A DNA stretch of 64,000 nt from Entoloma clypeatum (lineage: Eukaryota > Basidiomycota > Agaricomycetes > Agaricales > Entolomataceae): NCBI GenBank assembly GCA_963565915.1, contig OY751491.1, positions 744,001 through 808,000 on the forward strand, in the 5' to 3' direction. The notes beneath the pieces were generated by a model, which saw nothing but the letters and a program-made list of their open reading frames with translations, was not told where the DNA came from and ran no database searches. This document shows, one piece after another, positions 11,450 through 21,463 of this stretch; the first letter of the stretch is position 1, and every line of letters starts with the position of its first letter. A program made the position numbers and the translations under genes.

Positions 11450-11967
11450 TGTCCGATGCCAGGAAGTAGCAAGAAGACCTCGAGGGGGTGTATGTTGTCA
11501 AGTCGATGCTGCGCACGATCATCACAAAGTGGCAACACGCGCCGTAATGAAACTCACGTGAGATTTTTGTCACTCATTCTAAGATATTTGAATGTTCTAA
11601 CATTCTCTAACGAGCCACATATAAGAATCTAGAAAGTTGGTGCCAAAACTTTCCTCGAGGGTCACAGGATGAGCTGTTGGTTTAAGGAGCCGGGGGAGCC
11701 GGTGAATGTCTGATTACCTGAGAGTCGGGGAGCTGGTCGAATTCCCGGTGTATGTCGGAAACGAAATCGTCCGACTGTATTGTTTCGGATAGGTTGACCT
11801 CAAACGAGCATGTTCGAGACTATGTATTGGTGGATGGACTTTTCGCGATGAAGTAGATGACAAAATTTGGTGGTTTTGACTCTTGGGGTGCGAGGTTATA
11901 ATCCAGATGATACGATGAAAAGGGCTATAGTAGCATGTATAAGTACCTTGAACTTCTCTCCTCCATA
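11450..11967. other. intergenic, EXO70 upstream region
   Basis: No gene is supported. The right part overlaps only out-of-frame shadows of the small gene at 11968-12432. This stretch should contain the EXO70 promoter (minus strand) and the 3' end of the next minus-strand gene. No distinctive motif was recognised. Confidence 0.4.
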
Positions 11968-12432
11968 TCACGGAAGCAAAGGCCACACCCATCTCACGCG
12001 TCTCCCAACCCTTCTAAACCTCTCAACCTGAAATCCATGCCTCCTCGCAACCTCATCCAACTTGGCATCCCTGGCAGGATTAACCACCTCGCAGACCAAC
12101 CCGCGCCCCTGGCCCCTCGACCCCCTACACAGCGTAGCAACGAGGCGATAGAAGCCCCAGCGAAGCGTATACTTGGCCAGCATGTATGCATAAACCGGGC
12201 CGTGCTGGGATAGACGGAAGGCCGGGACGCGGCGGACGGGAAAGCCGTCGTGGCGGGCGCGGTGGAGGGAGAAGAAGACGTCGGAAGACTCGCTGAGGCG
12301 GGTGAGTGGCGTGGCGGCGTGGCGGCGCTCAAGGAGCTCTTCGCGGAGGCGGGCGCGGTGCCAGGCTTCAGGGGTCTGGCGAGCGAGGTTGAGGAGGGTG
12401 AGCCATTTGCTAATGAGGCGTTGTGAGGACAT
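11968..12432 (-). CDS. small hypothetical protein (about 154 aa)
   Basis: ATG at 12432, preceded by GTCC, begins a 154-residue basic protein ending ...WVWPLLP at the TGA starting 11970. It is rich in Arg and Leu, with an amphipathic N-terminal helix (SSQRLISKWLTLLNLARQ) that could act as a mitochondrial targeting sequence. A central HDGFPVRRVPAFR segment is followed by YAYMLAKYTLRWGFYRLV and then a GLVCEVVNPARDAKLDEVARR block. No family is recognised. The frame stays open a further 27 codons upstream, to 12513, but the inner ATG gives the more protein-like start. It lies between EXO70 and the phosphoribosyltransferase fusion, all on the minus strand. The high GC third positions resemble the neighbouring genes and support coding. 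Confidence 0.65.
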   Translation of the reverse strand: MSSQRLISKWLTLLNLARQTPEAWHRARLREELLERRHAATPLTRLSESSDVFFSLHRARHDGFPVRRVPAFRLSQHGPVYAYMLAKYTLRWGFYRLVATLCRGSRGQGRGLVCEVVNPARDAKLDEVARRHGFQVERFRRVGRRVRWVWPLLP

Positions 12433-12687
12433 GATGTTGAAGAGGGAGCAGGGATGCTTCACGCCGACTTCTTGAAGCGTGACATAACGACCTGTGACTG
12501 AATCCGAAGTCACAAACTCTCAAGTCAACTACTACTAGGTCAACAGTATAACGCACGTTCGATTTGACTCAATGGGACCCATTAAAAATCGTACCTAGTC
12601 CTACGAGTTCCAACTTCCCAATGGGCTTAATTTTCCGCAAATTGCTGTAAACCCAAACATAACCTTTTTCTATAACTGCGAATCCCC

Positions 12688-14775
12688 TCAATCCAACCGC
12701 GTCGTATTAAACAAGCGATTCCCCGTATCTGTCCCCCCCTTCCCCGTAAACTTATTCATAGACAACCTCAACGCAACAATCTCTAATCTCGCCCCCTCCC
12801 TACAAAGCTGCTCATACAACTCCCCCCTCAAGACGGCCTGTTCTTGCACCACGCCCGCAACAACCACGATCCGAAGCTCCGCCTGAAGCCCGCGAATGTG
12901 CCTCACAAACTCCACCACTGACTTGCCCGAGTTCACCACCGAGTCCACCAGCACCACCGTCTCCTGGTCCTGGAGATGCTCGGCTGTCACGTCCGCCGCG
13001 TGCTTGGCGTGCACGAAGCTTGCTTGGGGGAAGGCTTCGTTGACGCCAAAGGCCATGGGTTCGCCGCCGCGCATCAGGGCTATGATGGTGGTGCGGGCTT
13101 CGTTGCGGAGGCTGTGGCCTGTGACTGTGTAGCCCTGGACGTGGGGGATCTCACGATTCTCGAGCCCGATTACCTTGGTCATGCACTGGGTCGCCAAGAA
13201 CCATCCGATCTTCTCATGGGCCCGTCTGAGCTCCGGTCCCGAGATGCTGGCGTCCCGCGTGGTCACCATGAGCACCTTGGCCGCAGGAGTGTCAGTCAGA
13301 TGTACCACATTGTCGGGAAGAGAGTGAGAGTGAGGGAGTCCGCGCGTGATAGAGTGTAAGAAGTTCTGATCTTGGAGTTGAATCACGGGTAATCGTGAAG
13401 CATCCAACCGCGGCTGTGTCGTCTCGCCGACGAGGACCTGACAGGCCCGAAGACCTTCATTGTCGATGGCCTTCATCAGAGCGGACTCCATCGACCGGCT
13501 TCTAGACTCCTCTGGACCGACCACGACGATGGCCTTCTCCGCTCTGGTGAGCATAGGGAGGTCGAGCACGCTGTCTCCAAACGCCCACACTCGCACTCCA
13601 TACTTATTCTGCAGCCGCGAGACCAGTGCGCTTTTCACATCGGGAGTGACGACGAAGCCATCCGAGTGACGTCCTCCACCAATGACGTCAATATGCTCCA
13701 GACCATACCTATCGTGCAAGATGGTTTCCCACACACGAGCCAATCCGCAAGTCACCACCAAAACCTTCACCCGACTGCCGGAATCCTGAGCGACATATTT
13801 CAGGAACTTGATGAATTCGGGATAAATCTTCACCCGCTTGGCCACCACGGGGCAGAGGTCATCGAACTCGTTCAGTTCCCCGTAGAGCAGGGCAGCTTGG
13901 CGAAAGGCATTAAACGAGTATCCCCCCTTACCGCCGAAGATGGTGCTCAGCGGGTCTCGGTTGAGGTAGATCTGACGGTTCAGCGCAACTTGCCAGAAAC
14001 TTTTGCCCGTGTCCTCGGCCGTCAGAGTCTTGTCGCCGTCCACGACTAGCACGGTTCCCAAGCCGGTGTCATGATGCGTTTTCTTGACGAGCTTATCCAG
14101 ATGTGCTACTGCGTGGGATACGTTGAGATCCTGGGTAACATTCACGAAGTCGTCGACAAGTCTTGCCACGCTCTCTACCTCGGGGGATTTAAGAGCCATG
14201 AAAAGGATCCCAGCCTCGTAGCATCGACGACGTAGGTGGTCTCGTTCGAGGCACTTCCACTTAAGCAAGCCCTCCTCCGATATGTGTTCCCTCGTCTTCT
14301 TGACATCCTTCTCGCGGCGTGAAGCGAGCGTCTCCTTGGGCAGGTCAAGGTAGATGATGTGTGTATACGTCTCCAAATCCCCCTGGGTCCAGACCACGTC
14401 CCCCTCGTCGTCCTCGTCGGACCAGAACATATAGTGTCCTGTGACGAGGGCAATCTTCTTGTTGAGTGCAGCGTCCCGGGCAATTTTTCCAATGGCCATC
14501 TCCCGAATCTGCGTCTTCCGCTCAGGCGGGAGGTTGCGAAAGTCGTTGAGGCCGTGGGGGCCTTGACAAAAGGATGCGATGACTTCGCCACTGCCTTCGC
14601 AGAACTGGTACCTGAGGGTACCTAGCTTTTCCTTTAGCCGACCGAGCAAGGTGCTCTTCCCACATCCGGAAATGCCATAGAGGCCGATGACGCTGGGCTT
14701 GTGTGAGGCTTCAACGGTAGGAAGCCCAAGCTCGCATGGAGCTGAGGCGTTGGGTTGTCGTATTTCAAGGGACAT
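12688..14775 (-). CDS. P-loop NTPase / HAD phosphatase / phosphoribosyltransferase fusion
   Basis: An intron-less frame of 695 residues, ATG at 14775 and TGA at 12688. Three domains can be read. Residues 29-210 form a P-loop kinase-like domain with Walker A GISGCGKST (34-42) and a helical lid region. Residues 240-415 form a HAD-type phosphatase with motif I DGDKT (246-250) and motif IV GDSVLDLPML (400-409), as in phosphoserine-phosphatase-like enzymes. Residues 490-695 form a uracil-phosphoribosyltransferase-like type I PRTase domain with the PRPP loop VLVDSVVNSGKSV (608-620). Fungal proteins of this layout are usually annotated by their UPRT domain. A role in pyrimidine or nucleotide salvage is plausible, but the reaction cannot be read from sequence. 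The PRPP loop has SVVNSGKS where classical UPRTs have a PMLATGGS-type loop, so substrate use may differ. It is presumably cytosolic: no signal or membrane segment is seen. Confidence 0.88.
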   Translation of the reverse strand: MSLEIRQPNASAPCELGLPTVEASHKPSVIGLYGISGCGKSTLLGRLKEKLGTLRYQFCEGSGEVIASFCQGPHGLNDFRNLPPERKTQIREMAIGKIARDAALNKKIALVTGHYMFWSDEDDEGDVVWTQGDLETYTHIIYLDLPKETLASRREKDVKKTREHISEEGLLKWKCLERDHLRRRCYEAGILFMALKSPEVESVARLVDDFVNVTQDLNVSHAVAHLDKLVKKTHHDTGLGTVLVVDGDKTLTAEDTGKSFWQVALNRQIYLNRDPLSTIFGGKGGYSFNAFRQAALLYGELNEFDDLCPVVAKRVKIYPEFIKFLKYVAQDSGSRVKVLVVTCGLARVWETILHDRYGLEHIDVIGGGRHSDGFVVTPDVKSALVSRLQNKYGVRVWAFGDSVLDLPMLTRAEKAIVVVGPEESRSRSMESALMKAIDNEGLRACQVLVGETTQPRLDASRLPVIQLQDQNFLHSITRGLPHSHSLPDNVVHLTDTPAAKVLMVTTRDASISGPELRRAHEKIGWFLATQCMTKVIGLENREIPHVQGYTVTGHSLRNEARTTIIALMRGGEPMAFGVNEAFPQASFVHAKHAADVTAEHLQDQETVVLVDSVVNSGKSVVEFVRHIRGLQAELRIVVVAGVVQEQAVLRGELYEQLCREGARLEIVALRLSMNKFTGKGGTDTGNRLFNTTRLD

Positions 14776-14940
14776 GGTGATGGGAGCTTCGAGGGTAGTA
14801 AAATCAGAAGTAGAGTCGCTAAAGTCGGATGAAAAGGAGCCAATCCTTAGCCTTCTGCTCGATGGTGGAGTCGGACTCCTTTATACACCACCCCTCCCTG
14901 ACTACCAAAGCCGCTTAGGGCAAGGATGAGAGCGTGTACT

Positions 14941-15246
14941 TCCGGCTAATCAGACGTTCTCCCTGAAGGCGAACCCGCGGTTCTCGGCATCGCCAACGAT
15001 CGGGAGATCATCTCCAGTATCTTCACGGTTGAAAAGGAGTGGATGACCCGCGAAGCCTTGATTTCTGTGACGACGAAGGCGGAGGCTCGCGTCTCCCGTA
15101 TCATCAAGATGATTGTGGGCCCGGGACTCTTTGAGTTGAGAGACGCCTCTAGCATGAAGTGGAGGGACGATCCATCTTATTCGATCCCATCAAATGAAGG
15201 AGAAGCAAAGGCCGATTCATCTTGTTGTGCTGTGAAACTGCTGTGA
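14941..15246 (+). pseudogene. unassigned ORF fragment
   Basis: After an in-frame stop at 14947-14949, a frame stays open for about 98 codons to TGA at 15244-15246. It reads as a plausible globular segment (EGEPAVLGIANDREIISS, then VEKEWMTREALISVTTKA). It lacks a convincing start, splice partners or a recognised family. It may be a remnant exon of a lost gene next to the repeat-rich zone. It is included only because its composition is more protein-like than its surroundings. Confidence 0.3.
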
Positions 15247-15898
15247 AGAACCTCTGGAGCAAACACCACGCGCCAACTTGGCCGCCTGGCCACGGGCCTC
15301 GTTCACAGCGTGCAGGCAGCATTAAGGACGGATGCGCATAAGTATGCCTCCTTTTATGTATTAACAAATGTTGTTAACAAAACAAAATATCGAGTGAGAT
15401 ATGGGTCGGGAATGAAAAATGGTGTCACTGCGGGCATTGGCTTCTATACATTAGCAAAGTCCATCAGCAATCTGGGGGTCTGTTCTGAAGCAGTTGAGAC
15501 CAGTCTATAACATCCCATAGCATCATAGCACCATAGCAAAGGTTCTCTTGTTTAGAGCGCCCACTGTGAGGTATGGAGCATTCCATAGCATCATGTGGGA
15601 ACTCCATAGCATTCCAGAGCACTTCATAGCAACCTCTGAGCTCTTTAAACCTACTCAAATCCCTATACAATCATAGTGTATAGAATGTTACAGAGCACTA
15701 TGGAGCCTTCAGGAGGCTGCTGTAGAATAGGTTTATATGCCAGTCTACTCATTTCATTTCAACACACAAATAGTCATTATCATTGAATGTACTACTACAT
15801 CTTGGTAACAAACTCTCAAGAGAAGGACAGTCAGAGTTGTGACTCAGACACAGTACTGAGCTCGTCGAAGGGTAACAATGGAGGAAGAGCAGAAGTAA
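15247..15898. other. gene-poor junction before Copia-B
   Basis: No gene is supported. 15510-15650 carries repeated 'catagca' and 'ccatagcat' motifs like those inside the small inverted-repeat element near 300-380, possibly a degenerate relative. The rest is unique-looking sequence up to the Copia-B LTR. Confidence 0.35.
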
Positions 15899-16237
15899 TG
15901 ATGTAACCGACGTAGGCAGCCCAAAGGGCACTCAAGACGTAGCGGTACGAAGGCATATGGAAGCTAGACTAACCTGGTTAAGAGACGTTAGTGGAATCAA
16001 GAAGCAAACTAGCTACAACGTCTCAGAGAACTGGGTGTTCAAGAGTTAGGATTTACTGTACTAAATACATGGGTATTTATACTAATCCAATATGCGCACG
16101 GACCATTGTACAAACAATACATAAACAAGTCATGCGTCCGTGGTTATACCATAAACTCACATATATGGTAATAGTGACTTTATAGTCACTTCCTGTGACA
16201 AGCACATGGTGCGACATATCTGGCGATATGTTCAACA
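15899..16237 (-). repeat. Copia-B 3' LTR
   Basis: A 339-bp LTR, TGATGTAACC...GTTCAACA on the plus strand. The inner edge is followed by ctccccctcactt, which on the minus strand is the polypurine tract. It carries the same start of ORF1 (ATG at 15956) as the 5' LTR, but here the frame runs into flanking DNA. Confidence 0.92.
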
Positions 16238-16244
16238 CTCCCCC

Positions 16245-19124
16245 TCACTTAGAATCCCGGGTAGGTTTCATAAGTGGAGTATAAGGCTCTTTAAACTCCA
16301 TTCGGAGTAGAGCACGGAATTTCTCAAATTCCTGGCGACCAAGTGGCTTGGTAAACATATCAGCCGGATTCTCAGTTCCCGGAACGAACCGTGGTTCAAT
16401 CAATCCATCTTGAACTCTATCGCGTATAGCAAAGTGATGGATTGCTATATGTTTGGTCCTGCCTTCAGTGACTGGGTTTTGCGCATTAAAAATCGCGCCT
16501 TGGTTATCTACATGGAACGGCATTTTGGTAATGTCCTGTAGTCCAAGCTCTTTGAAGAGATGAGTAACCCATTCGCACTCCCGCGAACATTCACTGGCAG
16601 CAACCATTTCCGCCTCAGTGGACGAATGTGCCACTGTCTTTTGCTTGCGACTTTTCCAAAGAACAAGTCCTCCTGCAAGCTTAAGGAAATATCCCGATTG
16701 GGACTTTCTATCAGATGGGTCTGATGCCCAGTCTGAATCTGTCCATGCTTCAAAGGAAGCTTTGGATCGACCATCATACACTATGGAATAGTCTTGAGTA
16801 CCGACAAGATATCTGATAATCCATAGAGCGTATTTCTCATGCTCTTTGGAAGGGTTTGCAGACATTTGTGACATTTTTGCAACTGCAAAAGCAATGTCCG
16901 GTCTCGTTCCAATGGACAAGTACAACAACGATCCAATTTTGAGTGTGGGATCCACCTCCCCCTCATTTGGTGCAGGGTAATAACCCTTTGGGAGTGGAGT
17001 GTCAGCAGCCTTTGCATTTTCTAAGCCAAAGCGCTTAATGATCTTCTTCAGGTATTCTGACTGATCGATTGTTACGATCTGCTTTTCCGAATCTTGTCGT
17101 ATTCTCATACGCAAGAATTCTTTAGCAATACCAAGATCACGACTTTCCCATTTATTTTTAAAGTCAGATTTTATCTTGCGAACAAGATCTGGGTTTGATC
17201 CCATGAACAGGCCGTCATCAACATAGATCAAAGCGATTATTAAATCACCTGATTGTTTGTTGTGGTAAACAAAGACGCCTGAGTCAGTTCTACATCGAGT
17301 AAAACCTAGCTTCTCCATTGATGCATTGAGCGCGATCCACCACGCTCTCGCAGCCTGTTTTAGGCCATAGAGTGCTTTTAATAAACGGATGACCTTCCAT
17401 TCTTGGCCTTTGACAACAAAGCCTTCAGGTTGATTCATATAGATTTCTTCATCGAGCTCTCCATAGAGAAAAGCTGATTTGACATCTACTCCTTCAATCA
17501 CCCATCCTTCAAGCGCAGCTACGGCGAAGAGGATTCGGATAGTCTCGAAACGTATCACAGGTGAGAAGATCTCATCAAAATCGATACCCTCGATCTGTGA
17601 GAAACCCTTGGCAACGAGTCGTGCCTTCTTTCGTCCGTCAGTTTTGACGTCGAATACCCATCGATTTCTGATGGTTTTACGACCTTTAGGCAGGTCAACC
17701 AACTTAAAGACATTGCGCTTCCGGAGGGCTTCTAGTTCCTCACGGCATGCTGCTTTCCATTCAAGCTTTTCCTTTTCAGGTAGCTTATTTATGTCCTTCA
17801 TTTGCCAAGACTTTGGGTCTTGTGGAATTTCGTCATATGCAGGGATTGCTTTAGATAGCAAGTGCGCAAGCATTTCTGACTGTCCTCCCCCTTCCCTAAT
17901 ATAGAGTGATTCCTCCATATCTATATCCGAATTCGGATTGGAATTGTTCTGATACATCTGAGGATCAGTGGAGCTAGTTGATGGAACAGCGCCAGATTGC
18001 TGGGGTCTGGTCTCCGATCGGGGATTATAGGCGTATCGCCGTGAATCCTCCTGAACGGTTCTGCTCCAATCATGCTGATTTTGACGCAAGGCCTCAGCCG
18101 GGTCATTCCCGTAAACATTTCCAGGACGCTGGGGTATAACCCGAGTACGATGAGGACGATCAGTCTGTGGACAATAATCGCCTGGTAAGGTACGATCATC
18201 GTTTGGTGCATCTATGCGCACACGTTTCCCTGGATTGCGAGTCTGGGGAACCCACTGCTGATTCTCAGCGGTGTCCTGTCTGTTTGTTCCATCAGAAGTC
18301 TGATTGGAACCTTCGGGAAGCTGACCAGTTTGGTCGCTATTTGTATCAGGGAGGTTATGATTGTCATCATGGGTTCCTGGATTAGACGGGTAATGTGAAC
18401 CGCCAGGACCATGTGCATCATTGTCTTCCGAATGGAAATCGTCGGTTGGTAAATCAGACGGGCCATCATGTCCATTTGCATCATTGTTTCCCATATCGTC
18501 TGATGTTGGATCATGGTATTGTGTTATCGAAGGTATTTTGTTCATTGTAGAACATTTTGGGAACAGCTGTTCATCAAACATTGCTGTGACACCTATGAAG
18601 ACTACGTTGTTTGGTATCCGCATAAACCGGTAACCTTTAGTTCCAGTTTTAAATCCAATGAAGATCATCAGCTCGGATTTAGCGGTGGTAGTACGAATTT
18701 CTTTTGGAAGAAAGACGTAAGCACCACATCCAAAAACGTGTAGGTTCGACACATCAGGCTTTTCCTTTTTAAGGGACTCATACGGAGTAAGCCATCCATG
18801 TCTTTTCAATGGAGTTCGGTTATACAAGTGAAGTGCATGTTCTACCGCAAATTGAATCCATATTTCGGGTAGGCAAGCATCATGCAACATAGCAAGTGCT
18901 TTATCCATTAAAGTTCTGTTGAAACGTTCCGCACGACCGTTTTGTTGTGGCTGGTGCGGCACAGTAACTTCACCCTGGATTCCCATCTCACGCATATCTG
19001 CTTGGAAAGGGACAAACTCACCGCCGCCATCAAAACGCCAAGTTTTAATTGTTGTATTGAATTGGTTTTTAACCATGGCATTAAAATCACGAAGTGCAGA
19101 GTGTGCATCGGATTTTAGTCTCAA
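16245..19124 (-). pseudogene. Copia-B pol: integrase core, reverse transcriptase, RNase H
   Basis: A 959-codon open frame. The N-terminal part is the integrase core after the first catalytic Asp: WRFDGGGEFV and QQNGRAERFNRTL (the catalytic Glu region), then a Copia-type tail through FGCGAYVF. An acidic/Gln/Asn-rich linker of about 220 residues follows. Reverse transcriptase begins near NRWVFDVKTDGRKKARLVAKGF and contains the catalytic YVDD box (ALIYVDDGLF). RNase H has EAWTDSDWASD, the STEAE motif and a terminal PADMFTKPLG. The enzyme would copy element RNA into DNA in virus-like particles. The frame is intact from here to its stop, but the upstream pol segment has stops and a lesion around 19125-19160 that removes the region with the first integrase Asp. 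The copy is therefore judged inactive. Confidence 0.85.
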
Positions 19125-20187
19125 TAAAGAGAATATAATAATTATATTTGCTATAAGTTGCCTTCTTGAATTGCTTTAAATCGGAATGGATTAGCTCAAG
19201 AGGTGCTTTAGCGCGTGTCTGAGATGGTCGGAAAGATTTTGAAGGCATCTTTCCAAGAGCGCATCCTTTGCAGGGTCGCTCAGTGGACGGTTTGTCCACT
19301 CCATTGAAACCTTTGACATGTTTAGAAGCATGTCTCAGTACTTCATGTTAAGGGTGTCCGAATCACTTGTGCCAGGTGTCATAATCAACAGATTGTGAGA
19401 CACTAAGACTAACCAAGTGTATTCGTTCCTCTTTAATGATCGTGGCATTTAGCCAATAAATCGATTCATTTGCCTTATGAGGATAACACATAAACAAAGG
19501 AAGACCTGAATTGGTCTTTAGCGTGATCGAACCAAATCGTCCGCTAATTTCATTTCCTTGTTTAAGGATCTCGCCTACAGATAAAAGACGAACATCTAAA
19601 TCTGGTATATAATAAACGGGTGATAGACGAGTTATTTTGTTTTGTTTTCTCCCATTTTTCTTGATGGTGTGATTAATCAACACCGTCCCTTGTCCAAGGA
19701 TCTGAATAGTGTGACCTTTCTGTGCAATTTGCACAGATTGACGATCTTTTAGTGGGGTATACTCAATGAAATCATTGATATCATAAGTAAAGTGCAATGA
19801 TGCACCTGAATCAAGAATCCAATTGGATTGATTCTGTTTCTTACATTCAGCACAATTCGCATAATGAGAATTTATTTGCGCTATAAGCGCGTGTACAGCA
19901 GGTGATAAAAATACATTGGACCGCCGTCCATTCACTCGTCTCCAAAGAGGCTTCTGTGAAGTATTTGTTAACTGCATTGTACGTGCTGTTGAATGTGAAA
20001 CATACCCCATGTCGTCGTTGTTTCCATCACCACGGGAAACCTCATACTCCATATAGTCATTGACATATCCTTCATCGTAATAGCCCCTTATGGTGGGGGC
20101 TATGTCTTCTGTTTCCATCTCATCGGCCCAGCTGATTCTACTCGGTGTTTCTTCGAAAACCGGAATGCGGTGATTCTGGGGGTCCAT
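19125..20187 (-). pseudogene. Copia-B protease and integrase N-terminus, interrupted
   Basis: The frame from 20187 contains the aspartic protease active site (NWILDSGASLHFT) and the flap-type GTV region, leading to the GAG-pre-integrase zinc motif. The frame is broken by TGA at 19363-19365, just after the DTWHK segment, and by TAA at 19348-19350; both fit C-to-T changes. The following piece (PCKGCALGKMP, then LIHSDLK) belongs to the integrase zinc finger and the start of the catalytic core. A frameshift or small deletion near 19125-19160 then disrupts the core. Confidence 0.82.
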
Positions 20188-20300
20188 TGTCGGAGGCGCT
20201 GAGAGCGGCCTTGACGTTGTAGCTTCATTACGTTGAAGTGCAGGGACCTCGACGAGGCAAGTTAGATTCTGAGCTGTTGGAGGGACACCAATGCTGTTAG

Positions 20301-21374
20301 CTAGTGTGCGCGCTCCACCAGGTCCGTGAAAGGGCCTGGGCCAGGAATATTACCGATCGCAAGTGATTGGTTGTTCCTAATCCTCCAATCGGTGGATGAT
20401 GAGGGGTGCGGAGTGAAGATAGACCCATTTCCGTAAATGACCGTGCTGGGTAAGGTCTGGATTGGAAGCTGCCCATCAGGGGCGCTATCCATGGCAGAGG
20501 AGGCAAAATGCGCCTTCTCTTTACCTTTCCAGGGTCCTTTGCCCTTGGTCTTCCCGGCGGAAGTTCCACATCCCTTGCCTTTCCAGGGCTTGGAGTGCTG
20601 ATGCGAATGCTGCTGGTTAGCAGCCAGTCCTTCCGAAGATCCCTGAGAGGGTCCAGTGCGAGGCTGGTACTTCGGGGGGTTGGGACAAGCGCGTTTTACC
20701 GCAGAGATCTTATTCGCGTGAGCGCCTCCTTGAGACTGTGGAGCGTGCGGGTTTTTACAGAAGTATTCCGAGCGTACCTGCTCGATTACTTTCCCGATCT
20801 CGAGTACAGTGGACTGATTGCCGCCAGGCGCCACATAGTGTACCGCATCAAAAAGGATGCTGTGCACTAGTCCATCATAGCCCTGAGGCAGTCCATTCAG
20901 GATCATCATGATCCGGACGAACTTGGGGATATCTATGTGGTTGTGCTCGAGTCGTTGAAATAGGGTCTGCATCTTATCGATGCCAGATAAAGGATCAGCA
21001 GGAGAAAGAGAAGTGCGGAGGAGTTGCTGAAAGTCAGCAAAAACGGTGGACGGGCCGACCGTGGACAGTTTAGTGGCGATCAGGTCCCACATCTCCTTGG
21101 AGGTTTTAGCTCCCTTGATGTGATGAACGAGAGAGTCCGAAATGGACATCTGAATTAGGCCTTGGGCCTGATCGTCCTGCTCATGCCAAGTGTTTAACTT
21201 GTCTTGGAAATCTGTCTCTTTAGGATCACCCGGGATTTTCTTATCGCCGGTGACGATCCTCCACACTTAAGCTGCCTTCAAGTAGGCGCTCATCTTCTCC
21301 TGATAGACGGAGAAGTTTGTGGTGGTAAGTTTGGGAACGGAGGAAGCAAGGTCGAGTTTCGAGTTTGAAGACAT
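20301..21374 (-). pseudogene. Copia-B gag
   Basis: The gag start is ATG at 21374 (MSSNSKLDLASSVPKL). One in-frame TAA at 21267-21269 interrupts it after 35 codons, and the downstream 321 codons are open to 20301. The Copia-type gag (UBN2-like) fold region covers the segments MWDLIATKLSTVGPSTVFADF and FVRIMMILNGLPQGYDGLV. The C-terminus is basic, with Lys/Gly-rich repeats (KPWKGKGCG, KGPWKGKEK) that may replace the usual CCHC zinc knuckle, which is not visible. Gag would form the particle shell and bind RNA. Confidence 0.82.
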
Positions 21375-21463
21375 GATGATGCTGTGAAACATAAATAGAA
21401 TCAGCATATGTTATATCGAAAAAGCGCATCAGAAAATAAATAGACGAGCTGCCTTGTCGATCA

